From Odontocerum albicorne (Eukaryota; Arthropoda; Insecta; Trichoptera; Odontoceridae): a DNA stretch of 64,000 nt. Each line of letters begins with the position of its first letter. Within the stretch, counting starts at the first letter, position 1. Of this stretch, positions 23,009 through 32,339 are shown piece by piece. The DNA lies in NCBI GenBank assembly GCA_949825065.1, contig OX463862.1:14937592-15001591 (forward strand), written 5' to 3'. The position numbers and the translations under genes are program-made. Below the pieces are notes generated by a model that searched no databases, was not told the origin of the DNA, and was given only the letters and a program-made list of their open reading frames with translations.

Positions 23009-23584
23009 TTAGGTTTTAACGTAAGTTGTGTCCGTTTTTTTCCAAATTTAAAAATGAGCACCAAAAGTAAAACAAAATGGTTATAACATACGTCATTCGA
23101 AAGAAAATTTTCTGCTCTACAAGATATTGTGTTTGCTTTTACGTTACATATATTATTTTATTTGATTACAAGCCTTTAAAATGGAATGTCAAGTAGACGA
23201 AAGTGAGCATTTTCGACATCTCCTTCTATTCGCGTTCAATCGAGGGAATAAAGCTGCTCGCGATATTTGCGAAGTGTACGGTGAAGATGCTATGAATGAA
23301 AGGACAGCTCATCGATGGTTTTTCGTTCAATAATGACGTCGAATTGCAGACATGGTTGGACAAATTCCTCGAGTCAAGACCGGATGGTATTTATCGCACA
23401 AGCATTGAAAAACTTGTAGAACGTTGGCAAGAAGTTGTAAATAATGAAGGAGAATACATGATTGACTAATTTGTTGTAAACTAATGAAGAATACATTATT
23501 GACTAATTTGTTGTATTTTTTTTGCTGTGTCCTCTTGTTCTCTTCATTTGGAAAAAAACGGACACAACTTATGTTAACACCCAA
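23009..23584 (+). mobile_element. Mariner deletion derivative (576 bp)
   Basis: Ends in terminal inverted repeats of about 38 bp that differ at three positions within the outer 16 bp; the shared inner part includes AAGTTGTGTCCGTTTTTTTC. TA flanks both ends (23007-23008 and 23585-23586). Inside, from ATG at 23181, the transposase N-terminus reads MECQVDESEHFRHLLLFAF, then NKAARDICEVYGEDAMNERT and AHRWF, the first helix-turn-helix. It then jumps to the C-terminus (LQTWLDKFLESRPDG, VERWQEVVNNEGEYMID, stop at 23467). The catalytic domain is deleted, so it is non-autonomous and would need a related transposase in trans. Confidence 0.9.
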
Positions 23585-23945
23585 TACATATAGTGTCGTT
23601 TTCATAAAAAATTAAAACGTTAAAATTTGTAGAACAGTATAATATATTAAAAATCCTTTTTTTTCTTCTTCATTTTGACGGCAGCTGTTTTTAATGTGAA
23701 CTGACGGATATTTTAATTGATTTAAGAGAGATGTTTGGGTTCATTATAAATTCATATTCTGGACAAAGTGGGCCAAACTCGCCTCGATATTTAAAGCAGT
23801 CTCCTTTCCGCTTCCAAATATGACCATTAGAATAATATCCCGCTTTGTGTCATGGCGGAAACGAATATTTTTGGCTTAATTACGTAGTTACCTCGACAGT
23901 TCGGGTTAAGGTTTTTTCTAAGTTATCATTGGACATTGGCTTAAG

Positions 23946-24108
23946 ATTAGGGATGGCCAACCTTTTTGGGCTGTGTGCCAAAAGTGGCGTTGTGTTAAGA
24001 CTCGCAGTATTTTTTTTTTATAATCAGATATATTAAAATGTTAATGCCTGAAAACGAAATAACGCGCTCCAAAGGGTGCTTTAAATCTAGCACTTTATTA
24101 TCTTCACC
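23946..24108 (+). mobile_element. Possible hAT element end
   Basis: TTAGGGATGGCCAACCTTTT followed by TGGGCTGTGTGCC resembles the Charlie-type hAT terminus (usually CAGGGGTGGCCAACCTTTTT). No matching right end or target duplication was found, so this is a tentative relic. Confidence 0.3.
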
Positions 24109-24330
24109 CAGGGGTCGGCAAACTACGGCCCGCGGGCCAAATCCGGTCCGCTGCCTCTTCTTACTTATTAATAACGTACCATTTTGTTCAATATATTTAT
24201 AAAATCTTTTATTTTCTTGTTATTTAAGTAGACCTACCTATATAAATATCCTCGAGTTTGCATCTTGGTCCACACAGAACCTAAGATAATTACTGTTTGG
24301 CCCTTTACTAAAAATGTTTGCCAACCGCTG
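24109..24330 (+). mobile_element. Short hAT-type element (222 bp)
   Basis: Left end CAGGGGTCGGCAAACTACGG; right end GTTTGCCAACCGCTG, which complements the first 15 bases with two mismatches. Its start is the same as the 712-bp hAT element at 36880, and it shares CTACCTATATAAATATCCTC with that element's right half. The 8-bp flanks (TCTTCACC and AGCTATAC) do not match, so the copy is old or rearranged. Confidence 0.65.
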
Positions 24331-24476
24331 AGCTATACCATCACCACCTTTTTGGCCTGAACTCATAATCCAACCTAAAGTACTCAACACTAAACTCTAT
24401 TCCTTCTTAGTACCATAAACAACAAATAGTATTACTTTTAACCATAAACAATGCTCATAATAATGTAATTAATATA

Positions 24477-24626
24477 TAAAGGATCTATCAAATTGAGCGG
24501 TTTTTTTAATTCTATTTTTTTTATTCTTGAATAAAACACGCAATTGACTTTGATTTCAAAAAACTTTTTATTGGTCATTGAAGTATAATGTATGACATTT
24601 AAACACAAAAAACAATATCCGCCATA
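24477..24626 (-). mobile_element. Mariner-like 3' end fragment
   Basis: AGGATCTATCAAATTGAGCGG, i.e. GGATCTATCA then AATTGAGCGG, matches the terminal sequence at 32993 and 60518. It continues ATTTCAAAAAACTTTTTATTGG and ACAATATCCGCCA (split here), which is the 3' UTR of the mariner-like family. Cut off at 24626, where SINE sequence begins. Confidence 0.7.
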
Positions 24627-24785
24627 ATATCAGTTGGAACCCAGATTTTTCTTTAAAAGGTTCCAGCTTAGATTTTACTTAAGGTCACTTTAACATCCTT
24701 CTCGTTGATTGAAAGATATTGCCACATAGCAATAATCCCACCAGGTTGTACTATATACAACGAAAGTGTAATACAAAACAATAAA
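24627..24785 (+). mobile_element. tRNA-derived SINE, headless copy
   Basis: Body GTTGGAACCCAGATTTTTC, GGTTCCAGCTTAGATTTTAC; 3' end GATTGAAAGATATTGCCAC, AGCAATAATCCCACCAGG, TACAACGAAAGTGTAATAC. The tRNA head is lacking and the SINE abuts a truncated mariner end. Confidence 0.75.
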
Positions 24786-25375
24786 ATTTGCATTTCAATA
24801 TCTCCAAGGTGCGTGAATTTATAATATTATTCTATTGGGAAGGCAAACTGAATTAAATAGGGGAAGCAGCCCCTGGGATGCTGGTTCATCTGACTAATGG
24901 ATTGCCAATTGACATTTAAGAGACAATAGGTATATGTAATATGAGATCATATTTCATTTAAGGGATGATAGATATTTTTTAAGGGATGAAATTTTTGGTA
25001 TTAAAACAATAGGGGAACTCGTTTTAATATGGTACATAGCAAGTCTGAAATGATAGTGTATTGATTAAGTATAGTTTATCAGCTGATAATTCTTGATTGA
25101 ATTCACTTTATTAATTAAAAATAATAAATTAAACTTCTTAATCCACTCACTTATACCCATTTATCATTCTGAGGATGCTTGTAGTGAGTGATACTGATAA
25201 ATGGGTAAAAAGAGAGTAGAACTGAATTAAACGTTTTTTGTTTTATTTTTTAAAATAGATATTTTATTGTATTTTTGTATGATATAATACTTTCATTGTA
25301 TACAGTAAGTATAACCTGATTGACGCATGGTGCAATAACGTCATAATTGTGTTTGTTAAATTTTAAGATCTTTTC
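24786..25375. other. No recognised feature
   Basis: AT-rich DNA. Contains an inverted pair of short motifs (ACCCATTTATCA at 25157 and TGATAAATGGGT at 25194). Nothing else was recognised. Confidence 0.45.
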
Positions 25376-25740
25376 ATAAAATTCTCGATAAACCAATACT
25401 TATTGTTCTATGTTAGTATTGTTCCACTTATAACAAATCTAAGTACTTTACTACTGTACAATAAGTGTTCCACAGTTACGTAAATCTACTTTGGTTAAAT
25501 TTTGTAATATTTTATAATACATGTACATACATATATCGAATTTAAATATACATATTAAAATTAAATTATTTTAAACAAATTGCTTTGTTATAATTACTAC
25601 TGTTTTTTTGTATCTCCATGTTAGTTTAAAATAAAGTTTTGTAATTTTGTCAACAATTTTAAGTATTCGTATTAATTTGTATTGAAATGTACATTTATTT
25701 GAAAACGACACTATTGTGTCGTAAATTAAATAAATAAATA
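25376..25740 (+). mobile_element. LINE-type 3' UTR, family I
   Basis: It matches the complement of 57895-58290 along most of its length: AATCTAACTTTGGTTAAATT-like blocks, TTATAATTACTACTG, TATCTCCATGTTAGTTTAAA, then CGACACTATTGTGTCG and an (AAATA)n tail. The stem CGACAC/GTGTCG just before the tail is kept in both copies (GACAC/GTGTC in the other). Tail and 3' hairpin suggest a non-LTR retrotransposon end; no coding part is present. Confidence 0.6.
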
Positions 25741-25868
25741 ATTGAATGTTGCTGCTGCAGCTGTTTGCTGCCGAGTGAATAACTTGACGGGTATTATGAC
25801 GTCATTGACGCTATAATATCTTAATACTCGTCAAGTACTTCAATCGACAGCAAAGGCATTGTATTCGT

Positions 25869-25876
25869 TACGAGTA
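25869..25876 (+). other. TACGAGTA site
   Basis: Exact octamer within TCGTTACGAGTAGAAG. No uninserted paralog available. Confidence 0.35.
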
Positions 25877-26039
25877 GAAGTATTGATACTAAATCTGCAG
25901 CCATTAAGAAACTCAATCTAATGGCCGCATCAACCATCTTCCCATTTTTTTATATCATTTATAAACTATCAAATATCGTGCGTTCCATTCCAGAAATAGA
26001 ACGCCAATAACAAATCTCTGCTTTATATATGGTGGTTTA

Positions 26040-26590
26040 TAAATTAATAACCATACATATTTCCCTGTCAGGGTAGGCAGAGAGGAAATACCTTCAGACT
26101 TTCGTATCACGATACACCTTCTCATACAACTCCTACGATTTTTATAACTTTTTATATTTCTTTCTTTTAAAAAATCATTAATTGAGCAGAAGGCGCTTCT
26201 GGAGGGATCATGTAGACCGCATGGAGGATACGAGATTTGCTTAAACTTAAAACTCTAGCAGCAGGAGATTATCAGGAAGGCCGCCGAAAAGATGGAAGGG
26301 CAGTTGGACGTCATCATCCCAGGACAGCCCACCGTCACAAACAGGTCATACGACCTAGACCAAGAGGAAGAAGAAGAAGATTAATTGATCCAACCCTGCA
26401 TTTCATGATTTTATTCTTGCACTTCTTCCACTCACATTTGCACTATAATTGTTTTGTTAATCTATCTTCATTCGTTCTACATGCCTAACACATCTCACAG
26501 TGCATCTTCTTCGTATTACTTAATACATCAGTCTTAAAATCAATTTCGTCTCTAATATTCTCGTCTCTAACTCTCTCCTTATTCTGTCAT
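26040..26590 (-). mobile_element. RTE-like LINE (family D) copy split by LINE-F
   Basis: Outer parts 26040-26176 (TTTCCCTGTCAGGGTAGGC, CTTTCGTATCACGATACAC) and 26389-26590 (TCCAACCCTGCATTTC, CTCACATTTGCACTA) join into one minus-strand family D 3' end once the 194-bp insert and one target duplication are removed: AAAAAATCATTAATTGA + TCCAACC matches the usual ATCATTCACTTGATCCAACC. Confidence 0.85.
26186..26379 (+). mobile_element. LINE-F 3' end nested with 9-bp TSD
   Basis: Flanked by a perfect direct repeat ATTAATTGA (26177-26185 and 26380-26388). Coding remains, with two stops: FWRDHVDRMEDTRFA, then SGRPPKRWKGSWTSSSQDSP. These match the LINE-F C-terminus at 41040-41203 (YWNEYVNRMQDD, then PPKRWCDSWQSTPQEGKQAE). 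Ends in (GAAGAA)n. A 5'-truncated retrotransposition into a family D copy. Confidence 0.9.
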
Positions 26591-26593
26591 GCA

Positions 26594-26842
26594 TTTTCAC
26601 CTCATATATTGTATAACACTTTCGTTGTATACAGTACAACCTGGCAGACTTATTGCCAAGATGTATACAATCTGTTCAAAAAGTGGCAATCACTTCCAAT
26701 CAACTAGAACGATGTTAAAAGGGTCTTAAATAAAAACCAGACAGGAACCCTTTAAAAAAAAAACTGGGTTCCAGCGAGATTTGAATCCGCAGCTTCCGAG
26801 CTGGGAGACAGGCATATTACCAAGTAGGCCACGCAAGTCGTC
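26594..26842 (-). mobile_element. tRNA-derived SINE, minus strand, with internal insertion
   Basis: In plus orientation the 3' end comes first: CACTTTCGTTGTATACAGTA, ACCTGGCAGACTTATTGCC. After about 27 extra bases come GGCAATCACTTCCAATCAAC and then the body (AACCAGACAGGAACCC, TGGGTTCCAGCGAGATTTG) and head (GGGAGACAGGCATATTACC, AGTAGGCCACGC). The interruption lies in the hairpin-like LINE-derived tail. Confidence 0.8.
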
Positions 26843-26890
26843 ATATATTATTGTCTGTGCATGATTTTCCAAAACTAATGGAAGAAAACT

Positions 26891-26945
26891 AATAAATGTA
26901 TACAGCGCCGTTTAAAGAACAAACTCTCCTCAAGACGCTTTTACT
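26891..26945 (+). repeat. Single copy of the hairpin-core repeat
   Basis: AATAAATGTATACAGCGCCG, then AACTCTCCTCAAGACGCT. AGCG (26904) can pair with CGCT (26936). It belongs with 28150-28212, 63085-63180 and the tandem array at 42440-42945. Confidence 0.55.
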
Positions 26946-27185
26946 CAGCTTCCAACCCACTATTATTGACATATTAAAAAAATCCAAGTAAAGTGTAAGG
27001 ATAAGAAGCTACAGCATTTATTCTGTTTCTTTCAGTTATTTGCCACTTCCACGTTTCACTTTTTTTTATTATTACTATCAATTTATTATCTCTTCTCTCC
27101 AATAGAGTACAATTACCGAGGGCATTAGCAAAAGTGAGCCAAAAAAGAGTCATTCAAACTATGCAATGAACTTTTCAATCTATAG

Positions 27186-27362
27186 TTTCGAACCAAAGTA
27201 CTCTGGCTCCAATCGCCTTTGTACCAGGCCTCAATATCCTTTGCAAGACGAGTGATCAAGATGCCACCTGTCTTCTGGCAGCTGATTCGACACCTGCGCA
27301 CGCGCCCAGATCACGAGGCCAACAAGCTGGACCGGTTCCTGCGGCGGGCACAACTCGGATAA
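27186..27362 (+). CDS. Candidate coding fragment, GC3-rich, unknown
   Basis: A plus-strand frame open for 58 codons to TAA at 27360-27362. The last 40 residues read FARRVIKMPPVFWQLIRHLR then TRPDHEANKLDRFLRRAQLG. The segment 27240-27360 is far more GC-rich than its surroundings and most of its third codon positions are G or C, which favours this frame over the overlapping minus ORF (27231-27437). A splice-acceptor-like TTCTCTCCAATAG ends at 27106, 80 bp upstream, but the frame has a stop at 27183 after it. I do not recognise the protein; it may be an exon, retrocopy or element fragment. Confidence 0.35.
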   Translation, partial: FRTKVLWLQSPLYQASISFARRVIKMPPVFWQLIRHLRTRPDHEANKLDRFLRRAQLG

Positions 27363-27689
27363 GAATGCAAACTCTTCTGATTGATCGTATAGCGCCGCCA
27401 TTATTTGGGTCAATTTAAAAACTACTGTTTGGTACAAGGTATGATGACAAGTGTAAGGTTTTTATGTAAACACAACTGATTGATAATCTAAAGATGTTTC
27501 ACCAACTCGACTCTGTGCGAGGCTTCACATCTGGCCGGAGACAGAAAGGATTGGAGAAATAGTGTGCAGGCCTCTTTGTGAAGATCACAACCCTCGGCCA
27601 TGAGGATAACGACTAGAGAGAGGATTACACCATTTCAGCTCTTAAAAATAAATGGATGATTGACCTGTGGGGTCGCAGTTAAGAACATG

Positions 27690-28080
27690 AAGTCAACAAT
27701 TTTACCTCTTTCACATTCATGCATCTCATTATGCACAATCTTCTTCAATCTATAACTTTCATTTTACCTTCTTTCCAAATCTGTTTCACTTGATTCAGCC
27801 ACGTTTTCCTCGGTTTAGCTCTTTTACACATACCTTGCAGTTCTGACTTGCATACTCGCTTATTCATAATTTCTCTTTACAAGTCCAAGCCTTTCTCAAT
27901 CCTACTTAAAACATTTATTTTAGTAACGCTTTTATTTTTTATGCCTTCGTTTTGACTTTTTTCATACATTGACATTCCGCAAATATGTCTTAGTGCACAC
28001 CTCTCTGCAGCAAAAATCTAACTTTTATTCTTCAAGTTTCATTACCATATGTCAAGGTGCGCACCAGCACAACAATGTAC
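27690..28080 (-). mobile_element. RTE-like LINE, diverged subfamily of D
   Basis: The complement of TGATTCAGCCACGTTTTCCT, CTTTTACACATACCTTGCAG, and TTCTGACTTGCATACTCGC. It is closest to the copy at 48125-48330, forming a subfamily distinct from the other family D copies. Coding remains are broken. Confidence 0.6.
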
Positions 28081-28149
28081 TATCGTTTTTGCTACTTAAT
28101 ATAATTTATGTATTAGTGTTAAAAGAAAATAACTACCAATACACTTTTA

Positions 28150-28212
28150 TAATAATAAAAAGAGAATTTATTTAGCGCCTTTAAGAGGGCAGACGCTCCT
28201 CAAGGGCGCTCA
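28150..28212 (+). repeat. Single copy of the hairpin-core repeat
   Basis: AATAATAAAAAGAGAATTTA, then AGCGCC (28174-28179) and GGCGCT (28205-28210). The pairing extends inward: AGCGCC-TTTAAGAGG with CCTC-AAGGGCGCT, giving a long imperfect hairpin. Confidence 0.65.
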
Positions 28213-28294
28213 AATGTATTATGTGTTATCATTCCTCCTTATTTTATAAATGAACTCTGCACAATGTTTCTTATTGCACGCATCTCCACTAACA

Positions 28295-28302
28295 TACTCG
28301 TA
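28295..28302 (-). other. TACTCGTA site
   Basis: Minus-orientation octamer in CATACTCGTACATT. No uninserted paralog available. Confidence 0.35.
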
Positions 28303-28506
28303 CATTTATCTTAATGTTGTCCTTATTCGTCTTAGTTTCAATAATATACTTCCAGGGAGGGTATTGATATTTTAAACCATAGTACGAGCTATCGTTATCG
28401 GTGCAAAATCCAGATGTTGTTTGCTCACAATTCTGATCGTTTTCTTCGGATTGCCTCACGAAAACGGGGTAAAACATCAAAAAACTTTAAAAGATCTTTT
28501 TAAAGG

Positions 28507-29040
28507 AGGAAAACAGTTTAGACAGTCGATCGGAACGTGGTTGTTATTGCGACAGAAGCTTGAGTGTTTGGGGTTGCAAGAGGATTGACTTGTGGAAGAG
28601 GTTTGTGTGAGCTCTTGAGTGTGGTGCTTTTTGTTGTTTTATGTTTACATTTTTGCATGAGGGTTTTTTTTGCTTTATGATTGTGTGCATGCATTGCAGG
28701 ATGAATGTCTTGGTCTGTCTGAAGTGTAAGGAGTTTTATTTCGCGTGATGTATACGTATGTAATTGAGTGTCATTGTTTGTCAAGTTGATGAGAATGTGC
28801 AACGGGGTTTTACATAATCCAAAATCGGAAAGAAGTATCGATTTATTTTTTCATGATATATGTCCTCAATGAGATACAGGCAAAAACCTAGTTTACTGGG
28901 AATACGACAAATGAAAGGCAACAAACCCAGATCCATTAAAATTGTGTGTCCGAATTAAATTACCTGTTGTTTTTTTGCAAATTATGTATATTTCTTGTCA
29001 TGTATAAAATAAATAAAAAATAAATAAAAATAAAATAAAA
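28507..29040 (+). mobile_element. LINE-B 3' UTR
   Basis: Near-duplicate of 30080-30604: GTCGATCGGAACGTGGTTG, GTGTGAGCTCTTGAGTGTGG, TTCGCGTGATGTATACGT, GAAAGAAGTATCGATTTATT, ATGAAAGGCAACAAACCCAG, ending in an (AAATA)n tail. It is about 530 bp long. Only the 3' part of the LINE is present, with the last protein-coding bases just upstream. Confidence 0.8.
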
Positions 29041-29686
29041 GTTATTTTTAAATGAAAAAAATGCAAACGTGTCAAAATGTACTGTAAATACTTGCGTGTC
29101 AAACACAAACTGACCATCCAATATGGCTGAAAACTGAAATGTAGATAGGCTCAATCAAAAACAAACAACTCGCGAAATTAAAAAAATCTCGTTATTTTTT
29201 ATGACGCCATGCATATTCATAGGACAATAATATCTAAAAACAAACAAAATCAGTCTTGTATCTAACAATTATTTTTAATAAAAGTTTTTTTTTTTTAAAT
29301 AAAAAAAAAAACAATTTGTTATTACCCATAAAATCTTAAGGAGGATATTAAACAAAACCAAAATCTACAAATTTCTCCAACATCCTCAATTAAAAATTTC
29401 TCACAGTAAGTAGTGTGATGTCCCGTCACCCATTCTTGATTAATATCTTCTACCACCGTGATGGGTTAACTTCATTGGTTCCACCTAAATCGGTACCCAG
29501 CCCTATCTCCTGTTACTTCCGGAAGCTGCGACAGATCTCGCCGCCCATTCGACCCCACGTCCTCGCGTATTGTTCTCACAAAACAGGTTTGTCCTTCCTG
29601 ACCTGATCTGCGAAAGGATAATTTGAAGGGTTTCACTTTACAGGGGAGAGATTTTATCTTCCTATTTTGAAGTCACTTGTTTATTT
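29041..29686. other. No recognised feature
   Basis: AT-rich with poly-A/T runs around 29285-29315. A GC-richer piece at 29450-29600 (CACCTAAATCGGTACCCAGC, CTGCGACAGATCTCGCCGCC) carries a 63-codon ORF with no motif recognised. Confidence 0.4.
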
Positions 29687-29962
29687 ATGGCAGCGGAGAT
29701 GAGATGCAAAAAAGATATTTTATTTTTCCTCTTTTTAGTATGTTCAGCGTCAAATTTTTTGCGTCTCTCCGATCATGCACATGCACTACGCTCAAATAGA
29801 TATTATTTATTGGTATTCACAGTTCAATGCTCTTCATTTTTAACGTCGTCCTTTACTTTCCATGCAGTGAGACTCTGGAACCAGTTACAAACTGATGTTA
29901 GATTCGCATCGTCTTTGGCATGCTTTATGAAGGGACTTAAAAAAACTCTTAATTTAAAGTTA

Positions 29963-30603
29963 AAGCCAATTGATTCACCATCCCTAGAGTTAAAAGTGTA
30001 TTTTGCCCAAAGGCAATATGCCTATTTAGCTCCCATGACATACAATGGGGTGCCGAATTCAATAAAGGCAAAGGGATGAAAACAATTTAGGCAGTCGATC
30101 GGAGCGTGGTTGTTATTGCGACAGGAGTTTGAGTACTTGGGCTTGCGAGAGGAATGAATTGTGGAAAAGATTTGTGTGAGCTCTTGAGTGTGGTGTTTTT
30201 TGTTGTTTTATATTTATATTTTTATATCCATATATTTTTTTTTACCATTATGTGCGGTATATTGTAGGATGAATATTTTGGTCTGTCTGGAGGGATGAAG
30301 TGTGAAGAGTTTGATTTCGCGTGATGTATACATATGTAATTGAGTGTCACTGTTTGTCAGGTTGATGAGAATATGCAACGGGATTTTATATAATCAAAAA
30401 TTGGAAAGAAGTATCGATTTATTTTTTCATGGTATATGTCCTCAGTGAGATACAGGCAAAAGCCTAGTTTACTGGGGACACGACAAATGAAAGGCAACAA
30501 ACCCAGATCTATTAAAAATGTGTCCAAATTAAATTACCTGTTGTTTTTTCGCAAATTATGGTACGAGTATGTATTTCCTGTAATGTGTAAAATAAATAAA
30601 TAA
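29963..30603 (+). mobile_element. LINE-B 5'-truncated insertion inside LINE-A
   Basis: AAAGTTA flanks both sides (29956-29962 and 30604-30610), where other LINE-A copies have AGTTAGTAATATAAC without interruption. The insert starts with LINE-B C-terminal coding sequence (YNGVPNSIKAKG, then after a stop FRQSIGAWLLLRQEFEYLG) and runs through the 3' UTR shared with 28507-29040 to an (AAATA)n tail. Confidence 0.8.
30562..30569 (+). other. TACGAGTA site, putative excision footprint
   Basis: In this LINE-B copy the text is TTATGG + TACGAGTA + TGTATTTCC. The other copy (28980-28995) reads TTATGTATATTTC with no hexamer. Removing CGAGTA gives a sequence alignable to the paralog. Confidence 0.6.
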
Positions 30604-30674
30604 AAAGTTAGTCGTATTTCATTTCTCATTTTTCTTTCCACTCCACTATTCCTTCCTTTTCCTTAGATTGATAA

Positions 30675-30682
30675 TACTCGTA
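30675..30682 (-). other. TACTCGTA site, putative excision footprint
   Basis: LINE-A here reads GATTGATAA + TACTCGTA + TCTCAATTTTAC. The copies at 41451 and 63840 read GATTGRTGATATCTCACTTT. Removing six bases restores GATTGATAATATCTCA. Confidence 0.65.
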
Positions 30683-30964
30683 TCTCAATTTTACTATGTA
30701 TATTATTCATAAATTTTATAAAGATGAATAAGTATTTGAATATTTTTGCGACCGTGTAACTTCTTTTATTTACTTTTGTCTGGCTGATTGAAAGAGATTG
30801 CCACCTGACAATAAACCCGACAGATTGTATTTACAATAAAGTATTAAATAAATATGTTCACTATGCTTGGTAGACACGTATTAAAATTAACATTGGTATA
30901 AAAAGTGAGAAAAAACATATATATGATATATGTATATTTGATAGACAAAACAAATATTAATTGA

Positions 30965-31200
30965 AAAATTGAATAGAGAGCGTAGGAGGAAGACAAGGAA
31001 AGTATGGTTGAATCATGTGAATGATATTTTAAAAGAAAGAAAAGTAAGAAGTAAGATAAATCGTAGGAGCTGTATGAGAAGGTGTATGAATAGGTGAATA
31101 TATGTGTCGTGATAGGAAAATCTGGAACTCTATCTTTTCTACCTACCCCATACTCCAGTAAGGAAACGGGCCGATGGTATGCATAGTCTATGTATGATAG
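30965..31200 (+). mobile_element. RTE-like LINE (family D), 3' end
   Basis: AGGAAAGTATGGTTGAATCA, GTGAATGATATTTTAAAAG, GTATGAGAAGGTGTATGAAT, then TCTATCTTTTCTACCTACCC and GGAAACGGGCCGATGGTATG. 5'-truncated; the coding block for VWLNHVNDILKE is recognisable. Confidence 0.7.
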
Positions 31201-31499
31201 ACAATCCTTCGTAATCAAGTATGCTTGTTAGATGGCTGTCCTCTGGATGGAAGGCGTCTCTGCGTGTATTGGCTTGTTGTGTTCCAATGATTGCACTTCA
31301 ACAAGCACGCCGTCTTGATAGATCAAGCCCAATGTTCAGTTTGTAAAGAGATTATTCTTCTAAGACGATCGTTTCGATGTCGTTATATAGGTTTTTTAAG
31401 TCATATTTTGTGTTGCTTAATGGTACATTAAGAATGTGTAATAAGTTGCATAAGAACCAAAAAAAACCTTCAATTTAGATTTAAGAGTAAAATTAATTC

Positions 31500-31582
31500 G
31501 TACATGAATCCACCAGGAATCGAACCTGGGGTGCCCGTTTGCTTAGCGTGAATTCTAGCCATTAGACCATCATAGTAGCTGA
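31500..31582 (-). mobile_element. tRNA-like sequence, probably SINE head
   Basis: The complement has TGGTCTAATGGCTAG (box A consensus) and CCCAGGTTCGATTCCTGG with perfect T-stem and box B (GGTTCGATTCC). However, the 7 bases before the D-arm do not pair with the 3' TGGATTC, so it is not a functional tRNA. The flank at 31210-31345 shares sequence with 16420-16540, where another tRNA-like head lies, pointing to a second SINE subtype. Confidence 0.55.
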
Positions 31583-31724
31583 CTTTACCTATACACACTT
31601 ATCATATACACAAAAACATACTCGTATATTATAAAAAATTCACACACCAGCACATACGCTAATATATACATACAAATTCATTAGGACGTCGAAATTACCA
31701 AAGCTATACGATAATCATGATTTA

Positions 31725-31950
31725 ATGTACGAGTATGTGGAAGGCGTTGTAGAGAAAGACCAAAATAAGTTTGGTAGGTGAATGGAGATTCGAAAACAAA
31801 AACGCAGAAAATCAGAGAAATCGTAATTGTGTAAGGAGGTGTATGAATGTGGAAGAGACGAAAGATGTGCGTAGATATAGGAAAGTCTAGTGTTCTGTCC
31901 TCTGCATACCCCAATAGACAAATAATGTGATGGTATGTAACATATGTATG
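31725..31950 (+). mobile_element. RTE-like LINE (family D), 3' end
   Basis: GTGGAAGGCGTTGTAGAG, AAATAAGTTTGGTAGGTGAA, GGAGGTGTATGAATGTGG, GATGTGCGTAGATATAGG, GTTCTGTCCTCTGCATACCC, then a tail of ATGGTATGTAACATATGTAT. A TACGAGTA site (31728-31735) lies at its 5' edge, where other copies have only a short GTGAGTGG-type join. Confidence 0.65.
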
Positions 31951-32014
31951 AAAGTTTGTTTACTTTTTATTTTCTCAATAGGTATTTTATTTTAAGAATT
32001 ATTTTCTGCACACC

Positions 32015-32335
32015 TGACAAAGTTTAGCTGGGACGACCAAGGTCTGAGTGAATGTGATGGAATACATGTAGCCTAAACGAGTGGACTTTTTTTGCTGAAT
32101 AATTAGTGTAAGAATTGTTATCTAGTTATAAGTAGTATGTAGGTGTTAATTATTTCTAAGAAATCATATATTAAGATTGTAAAAAATAAAATAAAATAGC
32201 ATGTAGGAAAATAAGATTAAGTAAGTGCATAAATTATAACATATAAATAAGATTAGTTAAGTAATAAATTTGTACATAGGTATAGCCTTGACAAATGTTT
32301 GTACAATATTTTACTTTGTTTAATAAAAAAAATTA
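32015..32335 (+). mobile_element. Dispersed AT-rich repeat, family W
   Basis: Shared with 38632-38935: TTAGCTGGGACGACCAAGG, TCTGAGTGAATGTGATGGAA, AATTGTTATCTAGTTATAAG, TATGTAGGTGTTAATTATT, and TAAGTAATAAATTTGT. It looks like a retroelement 3' UTR, but no coding part or terminal repeat was seen. Confidence 0.6.
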
Positions 32336-32339
32336 AAAA

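Larger units (their letters stand above)
29687..30840 (+). mobile_element. LINE-A (CR1/Jockey-like) 3' end, split by LINE-B
   Basis: The ORF from 29687 ends with a typical non-LTR C-terminus: CSSFLTSSFTFHAVRLWNQL, then CFMKGLKKTLNL. The LINE-A 3' UTR resumes after 30603: TTCCTTTTCCTTAGATTGAT, TTTACTATGTATATTATTC, ACTTCTTTTATTTACTTTTG, then AGAGATTGCCACCTGACAAT + AAACCCG and an (AAATA)n tail. Only the last part of the protein survives. The N-terminal residues of the ORF do not look conserved. Confidence 0.8.

Noticed and set aside
24109..24330. Target duplication for the short hAT element
   Set aside because: The 8-bp flanks TCTTCACC and AGCTATAC do not match.
31500..31582. Functional tRNA gene
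   Set aside because: Box A, box B and the T-stem are good, but the acceptor stem does not pair and the anticodon region is irregular. It fits a SINE head better. The same holds for 17957, 55920 and 56650 heads.
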